Assembly: GCA_965242895.1 (NCBI GenBank)
Contig: OZ251507.1
Location: 1,302,001-1,366,000 of the forward strand
DNA length: 64,000 nt
From: CATQHL01 sp965242895
GTDB lineage: Bacteria; Actinomycetota; Acidimicrobiia; Acidimicrobiales; CATQHL01
Direction: 5' to 3'
The notes under the pieces are model-generated. The model made no database searches. It had not been told where the DNA came from and saw only the letters and a list, made by a program, of their open reading frames with translations. The position numbers were made by a program, and so were the translations under genes. The first letter of the stretch is position 1. The number at the start of each line of letters is the position of its first letter. Positions 8,832 through 17,255 of the stretch are shown one piece after another.

Positions 8832-8852
8832 TTTTCCACAGGATTATCCCCA
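8832..8852 (+). other. Two DnaA-box-like 9-mers next to parS
   Basis: TTTTCCACA (8832-8840) and TTATCCCCA (8844-8852) each differ from TTATCCACA at one base and lie 3 bp apart in the parA-rsmG gap. They could be low-affinity DnaA sites; no unwinding-type element is seen beside them. Confidence 0.3.
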
Positions 8853-8865
8853 AGGCTGCTTCACG

Positions 8866-9420
8866 CTATTGAAGCCGACTTAGTTCCACAAACGCAGGCG
8901 GGCCTTCGTGATAGGCCTGCAACGATAACCCCAGCGCGTGCAAACGATCGGGCGACCATCTGTCAGGATTATAACAAGCAGGTTCCGTAATAATCAGACG
9001 CGCGTCGGATTTCAAAAAGCCGACTGCTGTTTCAGCAGTTTTCAGCGGCGATCCAAAAGCACGGGCAACCAGCAAGTCAAAGCCTTGAAGGAGAGAACGG
9101 ACTGCTAGGTGAGCTTCCTGAACCAAGACTTGGACTCGACCTTCAATTTTGAGGACAGCGACTGCCCAATTCAAGAAATGACCGCAGCGTGATCGTCTGT
9201 CCAAAAGAGTCCACGACGTATTCGGCCAACGACTCGCCAAAACGAGCCCTGGCAGACCGGCGCCTGTACCCAAGTCCAGACATGAGCTGTTGCCAGCATC
9301 TCCCAACTGCCAAGCCAATCGGACAGCATGTTCTATCTCCTTGGCAGGAGCGGTCGAACGACCTATGAGACCAAGCCTCTGTGCACGTTTGAAAACCTCA
9401 AGAAGCGCCGATTCGTCCAA
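8866..9420 (-). CDS. rsmG: 16S rRNA (guanine-N7)-methyltransferase RsmG
   Basis: A 184-residue SAM-dependent methyltransferase that modifies G527 of 16S rRNA. The SAM-binding motif DLGTGAGLPG is near residue 47 and the following LLDRRSRCGHFL block is typical of RsmG/GidB. The protein is slightly shorter than the common 200-240 residues. The start is a TTG 27 bases after the jag stop. It sits in the conserved jag-rsmG-parA-parB order. Confidence 0.94.
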   Translation of the reverse strand: MDESALLEVFKRAQRLGLIGRSTAPAKEIEHAVRLAWQLGDAGNSSCLDLGTGAGLPGLVLASRWPNTSWTLLDRRSRCGHFLNWAVAVLKIEGRVQVLVQEAHLAVRSLLQGFDLLVARAFGSPLKTAETAVGFLKSDARLIITEPACYNPDRWSPDRLHALGLSLQAYHEGPPAFVELSRLQ

Positions 9421-9447
9421 GTTGACCTGTGAGTTCAGCTATTTCTG

Positions 9448-10320
9448 CTAGTCAGATGGGAACATCACAACACGCCTGCGAGGGTCTTCCCCCTCGGAGC
9501 GAGTTTGCACTCCATCGATTCCGAGGGCGACATCGTGAACTATTTTCCTATCCAAGGAACCCATAGGCTCAAAGGCAATGGCTTCGTCGGTCTCACAAAC
9601 CTCCCTTGCAATCTTCTGAGTGAACTCCTCCAAACGTTCCTTCCGCAGCCGCCTGTAACCGCCTACGTCAAGACGCACTCTTGAGTATCTGCGCCCACGA
9701 GCACGACGCCTTATACACACATGCAGCAAATCCTCCAAAGCGGCAAGAGTGGCGCCCTTGGGCCCGATCAACAGGCCTGATGCATCGCTCTCAACAGCTA
9801 AATACAAAGTGCCTTCCTTGCTTGAAACATTCACAACAGCCTGCGGGTCAAATGCATGCACCGCCCCTTCAATAAACGAGCGTGCAATTTCCTTCTGTTC
9901 AGTTTCTTGCATCACTGCGTCTTCAGTCGCCTCAGTCATCTTTTTCCTTTCTCGATTGTTTTTTCGATCAGTAGCTCTACTAGCTTGCTCAGCAGCTTTA
10001 CCAGACCGCTCACTATTCGCCTTAGTCGAAGTTTGCTTGGCTGCTCCCCTTGCCTCGGCCAAACGTGAGACGGAAGCAGGCTGGCGAGATTTTGAAGAGT
10101 GTTTTGACTGTTTTCGAGTTCGGCCCTTTTTATATTCAGGAAGCGGGCGGGGAGCAACACGCGCACGCACCTGAGCCTTCACTCTACGCAGACCCAGCAA
10201 GCCAATGCTCGGCTCTACAAGAATGTCAAACTCAGCTTCACTTTCGTCAACTCCCAATCGATCTAGCGCCAGTTCTTTAGCCGCTTCCAACGTGGCGGCC
10301 TCGGTGACTATCCATTCCAT
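9448..10320 (-). CDS. jag: RNA-binding protein Jag / KhpB
   Basis: 290 residues. An N-terminal Jag domain (about 1-55) is followed by a long basic, low-complexity linker (60-130), a KH domain (SGLLIGPKGATLAALEDLL near 182) and a C-terminal R3H domain (RRLRKERLEEFTQ and following). KhpB/Jag proteins bind RNA, often with KhpA, and influence cell division and envelope synthesis. It lies 5 bp after yidC and just before rsmG, the usual place. Confidence 0.94.
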   Translation of the reverse strand: MEWIVTEAATLEAAKELALDRLGVDESEAEFDILVEPSIGLLGLRRVKAQVRARVAPRPLPEYKKGRTRKQSKHSSKSRQPASVSRLAEARGAAKQTSTKANSERSGKAAEQASRATDRKNNRERKKMTEATEDAVMQETEQKEIARSFIEGAVHAFDPQAVVNVSSKEGTLYLAVESDASGLLIGPKGATLAALEDLLHVCIRRRARGRRYSRVRLDVGGYRRLRKERLEEFTQKIAREVCETDEAIAFEPMGSLDRKIVHDVALGIDGVQTRSEGEDPRRRVVMFPSD

Positions 10321-10325
10321 AATTC

Positions 10326-11552
10326 TTACTTCCTCCGTTTCTTGCGGCGACGCTGCTGTGCACCCTTTGGAGTCACTCGGCTTGAAGTGGGTTTCGGGGG
10401 AGGCTCGTTCCTCTTGCGCCGTTTCTTGAGACGCTCTTTCCGCTCTTTTCGCTCTTTTCGCTCGTTCTGCTTTTTCTTTGGTTGCGATTTTTCTGGGATC
10501 GCCTTCTGGGAAGGCGACGGTCCTTTTGCCACGGGAGGCTTCGGCTTAGGCTTAGGGGGCGGGCCGCTTACAGGACGTATCTTCCCATGACGATACGGGT
10601 CGGGAGGCTTGGAAATACCAAGTCTCCCCGCCAATCCTGACGGACGGGCTTCGCTGGGCTCTGCAGAAACGGCTTGCTCACCAGATACCTCGAGTTCCCC
10701 ACCTTCGGTTTTCCCCTCTTCTTCGTCCACCGGCTTGTAATACTTCCTTGTGATGAATGCCTGCTGCCCTATGCGAATGAAGCTCTGCGCTACGTAGTAG
10801 ACCACCAAGCCGGCAGGCAAGCCAAAGGAAATCACCGGAAGAATGATAGGAATGACCTTCATCATCATCCGAGCCTGAGGAGGCTGATCCTGATTGGAAC
10901 TCCTGCCGCTGATCTGTCGTTGCTGGTAATAGCCCAATAACCCCACCAGCAGGATCAAACCGATGTAAGGAAGTCCCTTCACGAAACCGGAAGAAATTGC
11001 CGAACTTGCAGTCTCAGCTAGATCCAGACCCCAGGAACGCATCTCATTAGTTTTTTCGAGATCGCGATAGAGCTGGCTGTTGGAGTTCAGATAATCCGGA
11101 TTGAAATTCAACTTCGGCGGAACCACCAAGGTCAACGAACCATCAGAGGCGGGAACAGAAGCAGCGGAGGCGGCGGCAGCGTGGTGGCCCAGAGTAGAAG
11201 TTCGTCTAGTCAAACCCCGCAAGAGCTGGAACAAGACGATAAAAATTGGGGACTGCATCAGCAATGGCAAGCAGCCCCCCAATGGATTGGCGTTGTTCGA
11301 TCTATAAAGCGCCATCATTTCCTCGTTGAGGCGCTGCCGATCGTGCCGAAACTCCGCTTGCAGCCGTTTCACCTGCGGCTGCAGCTTGCGCATGGCCAGC
11401 ATCGACTTCGTGCTGCGGATCGTTATCGGTGTCAGAAGCGTCATCACGCAAATAGTCAGAAGAACGATCGCTCCCGCATAACTAGGCCAAAAGCTGTAAA
11501 AAGCCGCAAGCACCCAGGCGGCGGCGTCAAAAAGAGGGTTAAAAATCGCCAT
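10326..11552 (-). CDS. yidC: Membrane protein insertase YidC
   Basis: A 408-residue Gram-positive-type YidC/Oxa1 protein with about five membrane segments, starting with one at 17-37. It has the conserved basic groove region and the GCLPLLMQSPIFIVLFQLLRG block. After the last span (about residue 275) comes a long tail that becomes extremely basic and Lys/Arg/Pro-rich, as in actinobacterial YidC proteins that contact the ribosome. It inserts membrane proteins alone or with SecYEG. It follows yidD by 8 bp and precedes jag by 5 bp. Confidence 0.96.
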   Translation of the reverse strand: MAIFNPLFDAAAWVLAAFYSFWPSYAGAIVLLTICVMTLLTPITIRSTKSMLAMRKLQPQVKRLQAEFRHDRQRLNEEMMALYRSNNANPLGGCLPLLMQSPIFIVLFQLLRGLTRRTSTLGHHAAAASAASVPASDGSLTLVVPPKLNFNPDYLNSNSQLYRDLEKTNEMRSWGLDLAETASSAISSGFVKGLPYIGLILLVGLLGYYQQRQISGRSSNQDQPPQARMMMKVIPIILPVISFGLPAGLVVYYVAQSFIRIGQQAFITRKYYKPVDEEEGKTEGGELEVSGEQAVSAEPSEARPSGLAGRLGISKPPDPYRHGKIRPVSGPPPKPKPKPPVAKGPSPSQKAIPEKSQPKKKQNERKERKERKERLKKRRKRNEPPPKPTSSRVTPKGAQQRRRKKRRK

Positions 11553-11560
11553 GAACGAAC

Positions 11561-11851
11561 TTATTCTTCCGAAAGGGAGTTGGCCAATCGAAGCTTCCCC
11601 CTTACTGAAGATTTCGACGAAGACGCCTTAGGAGGCGGGACGGGGTCATATCCGAACGGGCCAAGAGGGTGGCACTTGGCCAAGCGGCAGACGGAGTACC
11701 AAGTCCCGCGGGCGGCGCCATGTGTTCCTATGGCTTCGCCGGCGTACGCCGAGCAGGTAGGCAGGAAACGACACCTAGGCGTAGTACGGGCGCTAAAAGT
11801 TCGGTACAAGCGGATCAAAGCCAACAAGACCCTGGCGGGTATCCGCTTCAA
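11561..11851 (-). CDS. yidD: Membrane protein insertion efficiency factor YidD
   Basis: 96 residues with the YidD signature: RTPRCRFxPTCSxYA (here TTPRCRFLPTCSAYAGEAI) and the later RLAKCHPLGPFGYDPVP. The protein is thought to assist YidC-dependent insertion. Translation starts at TTG, which overlaps the rnpA stop as TTGA, so the genes are coupled. Confidence 0.94.
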   Translation of the reverse strand: MKRIPARVLLALIRLYRTFSARTTPRCRFLPTCSAYAGEAIGTHGAARGTWYSVCRLAKCHPLGPFGYDPVPPPKASSSKSSVRGKLRLANSLSEE

Positions 11852-12195
11852 GCGTCCCTCCTTCGAGTGATCTCGGCAAGCCCCTGGGAAACGAGCAGTT
11901 CCAATTCTGAAAAATTCAAAGACGCCGCGGACGGAAACACCCGAACAAGGTAATTTCCGCTTGGGAAAAAATCTGGACCTGAACTAGCAAAGCGCCTAAG
12001 TATCGCCCGCAGCCGCCGACGGATTCGATTCCTTAAAACAGCCGAGCCCACGCGGCGTCCAACAGCAAAAGCCACCCGAGGCGGAAGCGTCTGGCCGTCG
12101 GTTTGATAAAGGAACTCCAAAGGCCCCATCCGCAGGCTCGTTCCAAACAATCGAAGCTGCCGAAACTCAGCGGCTGTTCTGATGCGCCAGATCAG
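11848..12195 (-). CDS. rnpA: Ribonuclease P protein component
   Basis: The basic protein subunit of RNase P, with the conserved RNR-type motif (RVGSAVLRNRIRRRLRAILR). The first canonical start, TTG at 12150, would remove the conserved N-terminal RIRTAAEFRQLR segment. Extending the frame upstream restores it and reaches a CTG at 12195 that overlaps the rpmH stop as CTGA, with AAGAGG eight bases before it (complement of 12204-12209). No ATG, GTG or TTG lies between that CTG and the upstream in-frame TAA. I therefore call 115 residues from CTG; an ATC start one codon later is also conceivable. Confidence 0.88.
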   Translation of the reverse strand: MIWRIRTAAEFRQLRLFGTSLRMGPLEFLYQTDGQTLPPRVAFAVGRRVGSAVLRNRIRRRLRAILRRFASSGPDFFPSGNYLVRVFPSAASLNFSELELLVSQGLAEITRRRDA

Positions 12196-12326
12196 GCCGA
12201 CAACCTCTTACGGCCGCGACGCCGGCGTGCGCGCAATACTGCGCGGCCACCTCGGCTGCTCATGCGGCGGCGGAAACCGTGACGACGAGACCGGCGCCTT
12301 GCCTTTGGCTGATATGTTCGCTTCAC
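12192..12326 (-). CDS. rpmH: 50S ribosomal protein L34
   Basis: 44 residues beginning (GTG)KRTYQPKARRR and ending RGRKRLSA, an unmistakable L34. The GTG at 12324-12326 is preceded by AGGAGG (complement within 12331-12338). It is the first gene of the rpmH-rnpA-yidD-yidC-jag-rsmG-parA-parB minus-strand series, divergent from dnaA. Its stop overlaps the proposed CTG start of rnpA. Confidence 0.97.
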   Translation of the reverse strand: MKRTYQPKARRRSRRHGFRRRMSSRGGRAVLRARRRRGRKRLSA

Positions 12327-12651
12327 CCGTGACCTCCTCTTTTCAGATCTCACCCGAATTCCGTAAATCCAAGCATCCTCAGCATCCTGGACGAACGGCC
12401 TTCGAAAATATGCCCGAAGCCTCTTCTAATAGATTGACGCTAGAGGCTGGCAAAGATCTCCGCAACCCAACGAAGGCAGAGCCTCAATTACGATCCGATG
12501 ACGAAACCAGCTTGCGAAATTTTTTTAGTCGTGTAGATTTTCCGGCTAGCCAGAGGTCCTCCCGCGCCAACGCCTCAGCCAACAAAGTCAAAAACTGTGT
12601 GCTAAAAACTTCTACGCAGTCAGAAAGCCACAACAGAGAAAGAAGCCTCCC
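12327..12651. other. Divergent rpmH/dnaA promoter region
   Basis: 325 bp without a gene. Candidate promoters: on the minus strand TTGCCA (12448-12453), 16-bp spacer, TATTAG (12426-12431), for rpmH; on the plus strand TTGCGA (12512-12517), 16-bp spacer, TAGATT (12534-12539), for dnaA. Both are four- or five-of-six matches to sigma-70 hexamers and are weak predictions. I see no clear DnaA box here. Confidence 0.35.
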
Positions 12652-14091
12652 TTGAACGAGCCGGTCCCCCAGCACGCTGAAGACATCTGGAACGAGTGCG
12701 CTGCCATTATCAAAGATCAAGTTTCGGAGATGGTCTGGCAGTCCACGTTCAAGAACGTCAGCCCACGAGCCGTCCAGAACACCAGCCTCATCGTCAGCGT
12801 CCCGAACCAGTTCATCAAGGAAAAGTTGGAGCGCCGCTTTGCACCCCTCATTGCCGACGAACTCGAGACCGTCTCGATGGGGCGGCTCGACACCCTGATC
12901 GTCAACGTCGAAGTCATCGAAGAGGCCGCCGTTGACGACTATCCGGAATTCTCGATTCCCCGGGATGAAACCCACGGCTCGCCGCATTCTGGCGTGCATC
13001 ACAAGCTGCCGCCTCAGACTGAGCCCGCTGTCCAGTCGAAAATCAACCCGCAATTCACGTTTGAGAACTTCATCAGCGGACCCTCAAACTCATTTACTCA
13101 TGCCGCCGCCCTCCGAGTAGCTGAAGAACCAGGGGAGGCCTACAACCCCCTCTATATCTATGGAGTCACAGGGCTCGGAAAGACCCATCTCCTAGGCGCG
13201 ATAGCCAACTACGTTCAAGAACACTACCCCGCCCTGCTTGTCTACCTTATTCCAACAGAATCATTCATGAACGAGTTTGTTCAGGCAATTCGAACTAAAC
13301 AATTGTATGAATTCAAAGAACGCTACCGGAAAGCAGACGTCTTATTGCTAGATGATGTGCAATTCTTAGCCAAGAAAGAAACATTACAATCGGAACTCTT
13401 TTATACATTCAATGCTCTCTACGAAGCTCACAACCAAATCGTGCTAACCTCCGACTGCCTACCAGCAGAAATTCCAACCATCGAGAGTAGACTTAGGAGC
13501 CGCTTTCAAATGGGGCTCATTACCGATGTTCAACCCCCCGACATAGAAACCCGTCTGGCAATTCTGGAACACAAAATCAGCGAGGCGCACAGAAGATACG
13601 TCAATAAAGAAATATTGCTTCACATTGCTGAGCAGGTACCCAATAACATTCGTGAACTGGAAGGAGCCTTAAATAGAATTTGCGCCTACGCCTCGCTCAA
13701 CAACCGAAAAATATCTATGCCAGAAGCACAAGAGCAATTGGACGACCTATTTCCATCATCTTTCCAAAATTCAATCAAGCTCGAAGACATATTGAAAACT
13801 TGCTCAGAGTATTTTCACATTCCCATCCACGACATCACTGGCGTCAGTCGTCGACAGCCAGTCGTCCAAGCACGACACACAGCAATGTATCTGATACGAG
13901 AACTGACTGACCTCAGTTTTCCATCCATCGCTGAAAAATTTGGTGGACGAGATCACACCACAGTTCTGCATGCAACAAAGAAAATCAAAGGACAAATGTC
14001 GGAGCGGCAAGAAGTCTACAGGATAGTCACTCAACTCAATCGGATAATCAGAAACAGATTCGGAAGTGCTTCTGATGATTTGGCAGCTTAA
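12652..14091 (+). CDS. dnaA: Chromosomal replication initiator DnaA
   Basis: 479 residues with all four DnaA domains. The N-terminal domain (WNECAAIIKDQVSE) is followed by a short linker and an AAA+ domain starting at NPQFTFENFISGPSN. Walker A is GVTGLGKTH (near 176) and Walker B is VLLLDDVQFL. The C-terminal DNA-binding helix-turn-helix carries GGRDHTTVLHATKKI. Translation starts at TTG. The 3' two-thirds of the gene is AT-richer and strongly C-over-G on the plus strand, unlike dnaN just downstream. DnaA opens oriC and recruits the helicase. Confidence 0.98.
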   Translation: MNEPVPQHAEDIWNECAAIIKDQVSEMVWQSTFKNVSPRAVQNTSLIVSVPNQFIKEKLERRFAPLIADELETVSMGRLDTLIVNVEVIEEAAVDDYPEFSIPRDETHGSPHSGVHHKLPPQTEPAVQSKINPQFTFENFISGPSNSFTHAAALRVAEEPGEAYNPLYIYGVTGLGKTHLLGAIANYVQEHYPALLVYLIPTESFMNEFVQAIRTKQLYEFKERYRKADVLLLDDVQFLAKKETLQSELFYTFNALYEAHNQIVLTSDCLPAEIPTIESRLRSRFQMGLITDVQPPDIETRLAILEHKISEAHRRYVNKEILLHIAEQVPNNIRELEGALNRICAYASLNNRKISMPEAQEQLDDLFPSSFQNSIKLEDILKTCSEYFHIPIHDITGVSRRQPVVQARHTAMYLIRELTDLSFPSIAEKFGGRDHTTVLHATKKIKGQMSERQEVYRIVTQLNRIIRNRFGSASDDLAA

Positions 14092-14122
14092 GTCCCAACA
14101 TGACTTTTCCCAAAACGGGAAT

Positions 14123-14151
14123 AAGCTTGTTAATAATAGATTAACAAGCTT
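14123..14151. repeat. 11-bp inverted repeat at dnaA 3' side of oriC
   Basis: Arms AAGCTTGTTAA (14123-14133) and TTAACAAGCTT (14141-14151) are perfectly complementary around a 7-base loop. It has no following T run, so it may be an origin element or a dnaA transcript end. Confidence 0.6.
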
Positions 14152-14283
14152 TGATCACCTTGACAAGAATTCAACCTCCTGGATCACAATCAAAAACATA
14201 CACTGAGTAACTCCATGAAAATCCACATCGAAACATCCCAGCACTACCAGGAGATATGCAAGATCACACACAATTCACAAGAC

Positions 14284-14298
14284 CTACTACTATTACTA
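14284..14298 (+). other. DnaA-trio-like CTA repeat (origin unwinding element)
   Basis: CTACTACTATTACTA is five trinucleotides, the complement of the 3'-GAT-5' repeats known as DnaA-trios that direct DnaA onto single-stranded DNA. Just upstream is a DnaA-box-like AATTCACA, and downstream the sequence is very AT-rich, matching the order seen in characterised origins. Confidence 0.6.
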
Positions 14299-14345
14299 TA
14301 TAAATCAAAAACCAATAATAGCAACAATAGCCAAAGGGGGAATCT

Positions 14346-15443
14346 GTGAAATTTCGATGCGAGCAAGCTAGCCTTACCAGCGCAATCGGGCATGCAAACA
14401 GGGCTGTTTCAAAAGGAGCCCATTCGTTCATTTATCAAGGAATGCTGCTTGAGCTCGACGGCAGCCGTCTGACCGTCACAGGCAGCGACTTGGATTTGAC
14501 TATTCAAACTAGCCTGGAGGTGACAGGTTTTGAGAGCGGCGAAGTTTTAGTACCTGCCAAGCTCTTCGTGGAAGTCGTTAAGTCGCTGCCCCCTGGAGGA
14601 GTGGATATCGAGTTATCTGATCAGAACGTTCTGATCAGATCCGCCGACAACAAGTCTGAATTTATTGTGAAAACTATGGCTACCAGCGACTATGTTACTA
14701 CCCCAGTTGTGGAGGCTGATTCTGTTACTTTGCAGGCGTCTGATTTTATTTCTGGTTTGAAGCAGGTGATTCCAGCTGCCCGTAAAGACGATTCACGTCC
14801 CATTTTGACCGGTGTTTTGGTAGCTATGAAAGATTCCGGTATTCGTCTTGTGGCAACTGATTCTTATCGGCTAGGCCTTAGTAATTTGAGTGACTTGGTA
14901 ATCGATGTTGATGAGAGCGGAGTGATCGTCCCTTCGCGTGCGCTGGATGAAATCACCCGACTTATAGGAGATTATGACGAGCTTGAGTTACGCTTGGATG
15001 ATAATACAGCAGTTTTCGAGTTGGGAGATATTACGGTCACTACTCGCCTTATCAACGGAGATTTTCCGAGTTATGAAGGTCTGATTCCGAAGGATCACCA
15101 GAATAAACTGGTGGCTGCTCGTCAGGAGATGCTTGATGCTATTAGACGTGTACGTCTAGTTGGAGACGGGGATACCCCGATTCGAGTTAGTATGACGGCA
15201 GATTCACTTACTTTGTCCTCTATTACTGAAGTAGGTGAAGCAAAAGCTGTTATTGAAGACATGGATTACGAGGGCGAGGATCTTCTCATTGCGTTCAATG
15301 CCGAGTATCTTAACGATGGCGTTAGAGTTCTGGATTCCGAAAGAATAACTTTATTGACTGCTGATGCCCTCAAGCCGGCACTATTATGCGAAAATGATGA
15401 CAGCAACTTTCTCTATTTGCTTATGCCAGTGAGAGTAGTGTGA
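14346..15443 (+). CDS. dnaN: DNA polymerase III beta subunit (sliding clamp)
   Basis: 365 residues, the normal clamp length, with three repeated clamp domains. Recognisable segments are LELDGSRLTVTGSDLDLTI, DSRPILTGVLV, VATDSYRL and the C-terminal LYLLMPVRV. It starts at GTG after AAGGGGGAA. The clamp tethers polymerase to DNA. The first gene to the right of the proposed origin, it shows the leading-strand G/T bias. Confidence 0.97.
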   Translation: MKFRCEQASLTSAIGHANRAVSKGAHSFIYQGMLLELDGSRLTVTGSDLDLTIQTSLEVTGFESGEVLVPAKLFVEVVKSLPPGGVDIELSDQNVLIRSADNKSEFIVKTMATSDYVTTPVVEADSVTLQASDFISGLKQVIPAARKDDSRPILTGVLVAMKDSGIRLVATDSYRLGLSNLSDLVIDVDESGVIVPSRALDEITRLIGDYDELELRLDDNTAVFELGDITVTTRLINGDFPSYEGLIPKDHQNKLVAARQEMLDAIRRVRLVGDGDTPIRVSMTADSLTLSSITEVGEAKAVIEDMDYEGEDLLIAFNAEYLNDGVRVLDSERITLLTADALKPALLCENDDSNFLYLLMPVRVV

Positions 15444-15450
15444 GTTTGTT

Positions 15451-16566
15451 CTGCTTGCTTGGTTAGAAGCGACCAATTTTCGTGTCTACCGGCATATTTC
15501 TTTAGAGTTAACTGCTGGGCTAACTGTTTTGACCGGATCGAATGGATCTGGCAAGTCTTCCTTGTTAGAAGCGATTGGTTATCTCGCTTCCTTAAAGTCT
15601 TTCCGAGGTGCTTCTGTTTGCGATTTGGTCAAGAATGATGCTCAGACTTCAATAGTGCGCGGTGAGTTTGTTTTTCCTAATCGATCGGTTCGGGTGGAAA
15701 CGGAAATTCCCGTTGGTTCTCAATCTCGTCGGACGCTGCTCAACCGTCAAATCCTGAGAAGGGCTAGCGATTTGCGAAAGCAAGTTTCTGTTGTGTCATT
15801 TCAGCCAGATGACCTGGGAATTGTGAAAGGTTCGCCTTCCGCTAGACGAGAAGCTTGCGATGAAGCTGTTGCGGCGTTGTTTCCTAATTCGGGGGAAATT
15901 CAGAATCGATTGAACACTTGTTTGCGTCAACGCAATGCTTTTCTGCGCGGTCTTCCGGCTAGCCGTCGCCGGCTGCCGCTTGATGCCTCGGAGTCTCGTA
16001 CTTTGGATGTCTGGGACGAGCGTCTAGCTAAAGCAGGCACGACCTGGGCGAATTATCGGAAAAAAGCTCTTGCGGTCATTCAGCCGCGTATGACTGAGCT
16101 CTACGCCCACCTGAATCCAGTCGAGCCTTCCGAAGTGGAATTGATATACGAACCTGACTGGCTAGGGGAGGGATTTGCTAGCTCTTTGAGTGTCGCCCGA
16201 AGCCAGGATGTCGCTCGATCCTCCACGACCGTGGGGCCGCATCGGGACGATGTTCACTGGAAGTTGGGGAGCTTTCTGGCTCGAACCCATGCTTCGCAAG
16301 GCCAGCAGAGGGCGCTCGCCTTGGCATTCCGCCTAGCACTGCATGGAGCTCTTACGGATTCCTTGGGGGAACCCCCGATGCTCTTGCTAGACGACGTGTT
16401 CTCGGAGTTGGATCAGATGCGGCGGCGTCTGTTGCCTAGTCTGCTGCCCAACTGTCAAGTATTTCTGGCCACTTCGGAAGAAGTTCCGAATTCACCTGAC
16501 CCCAGCGCGGTCGTGAACGTAGAAAGTTTGACTTCTTCATCTGCCGCCCGTCCCGAGTGGCTGTAG
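15451..16566 (+). CDS. recF: DNA replication and repair protein RecF
   Basis: An SMC-like ATPase of the RecFOR gap-repair pathway: Walker A GSNGSGKSSLLEA, signature region (TVGPHRDD) and Walker B MLLLDDVFSELD. The first canonical start (TTG 15529) would begin just before Walker A and drop the conserved first strand. The open frame upstream encodes WLEATNFRVYRHISLELTAGL, a normal RecF N-terminus, and contains no ATG, GTG or TTG back to the TAG at 15436. The best candidate is CTG 15451 (371 residues), with a weak GTGAG before it, 8 bp after the dnaN stop. Start codon uncertain; identity secure. Confidence 0.92.
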   Translation: MLAWLEATNFRVYRHISLELTAGLTVLTGSNGSGKSSLLEAIGYLASLKSFRGASVCDLVKNDAQTSIVRGEFVFPNRSVRVETEIPVGSQSRRTLLNRQILRRASDLRKQVSVVSFQPDDLGIVKGSPSARREACDEAVAALFPNSGEIQNRLNTCLRQRNAFLRGLPASRRRLPLDASESRTLDVWDERLAKAGTTWANYRKKALAVIQPRMTELYAHLNPVEPSEVELIYEPDWLGEGFASSLSVARSQDVARSSTTVGPHRDDVHWKLGSFLARTHASQGQQRALALAFRLALHGALTDSLGEPPMLLLDDVFSELDQMRRRLLPSLLPNCQVFLATSEEVPNSPDPSAVVNVESLTSSSAARPEWL

Positions 16567-16621
16567 TTGGGAACACCGTGGAGAGTCGCTGCTTTTCTAT
16601 TCGTTTTCGCAGGAGATTAGC

Positions 16622-16924
16622 GTGAGGCACCTGAGTCTGGGACTGCGGAAAGTCCTCTCTGGCCTGGGACTTGCTGCTGCGGACATTGACGGGCATTTGA
16701 TCATCGTCAGGCTTTGGCCGGAACTTGTGGGAGACGAAATGGCGATGCACACTTCGCCGCTCCGATTGGAAAACGGGACTTTGTTTGTGTTGGCGGATGA
16801 TGCTGCTTGGGCCAGCGAGTTACGTTGGTCTTCGCAGGCGATTCTGATGGAGGCCAACGAAGAGCTAGGAACTGAGCGTGTGCGGAAGATCGAAGTCAGG
16901 CTTGGGCCGGTGAATACGACCTGA
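16622..16924 (+). CDS. DciA-like (DUF721) replicative helicase loader
   Basis: 100 residues matching the DUF721/DciA core (WPELVGDEMAMHTSP, GTLFVLADDAAWASELRW). DciA is the ancestral bacterial partner that loads DnaB helicase, and this slot between recF and gyrB is its usual place in Actinobacteria. It starts at GTG with AGGAG upstream. It is shorter than mycobacterial members, lacking their N-terminal extension. Confidence 0.88.
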   Translation: MRHLSLGLRKVLSGLGLAAADIDGHLIIVRLWPELVGDEMAMHTSPLRLENGTLFVLADDAAWASELRWSSQAILMEANEELGTERVRKIEVRLGPVNTT

Positions 16925-17255
16925 GAAGTCGATTCAAACAGTTGGCTGGGGGGAATGTGCTCGGTTCTGCGCCTCCGCGGAGCATCCGCCGCCCTCGCGC
17001 CGACCCCCGCCCAGCGTCGCGCACTCGATAATTTGCGGTCTCGTTGCCCATTTGGGTTTTGAAGCACGAAATGGCTCTTGAAGTGGTAGACTAACTGCCG
17101 CGTGGAAGTTCTTATTCCAGGATTGATCAGTGATCGGATTTTTTGGGCATGACCTCTCTGACCAGGGTTTATGGCCGTTTTATTAGCCTGCTGAGGCTTG
17201 CAAATGAAAGCTGCGGCCGCTCCTTTGCGCGGCTGCCGAGTATCTCGGGGAGAGA
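16925..17255. other. Intergenic region before gyrB
   Basis: 331 bp without a supported gene. The first part is GC-rich with a CTCCGCGGAG palindrome; the later part is AT-richer and probably holds the gyrBA promoter (TAGACT at 17087-17092 could be a -10, but no convincing -35 precedes it). No RNA gene recognised. Confidence 0.4.

Larger units (their letters stand above)
14092..14345. other. Proposed chromosomal replication origin (oriC), dnaA-dnaN intergenic
   Basis: 254 bp of AT-rich DNA between dnaA and dnaN, the usual actinobacterial oriC place. It holds an 11-bp inverted repeat, degenerate DnaA-box-like sequences (CACATC/TTCACA types, none perfect) and a CTA-repeat run at 14284-14298. Base skew reverses across it: in the 60 bases from 13381 I count 17 C and 5 G, in the 60 from 14881 9 C and 20 G. 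That is what a bidirectional origin produces. Lack of perfect DnaA boxes is the weak point. Confidence 0.75.

Noticed and set aside
11181..11870. Plus-strand ORF of 229 codons
   Set aside because: Antisense to yidC and yidD, which are certain; composition-driven open frame.
12484..13053. Minus-strand ORF of 189 codons across the dnaA start
   Set aside because: Antisense to DnaA domain I/II; no family resemblance.
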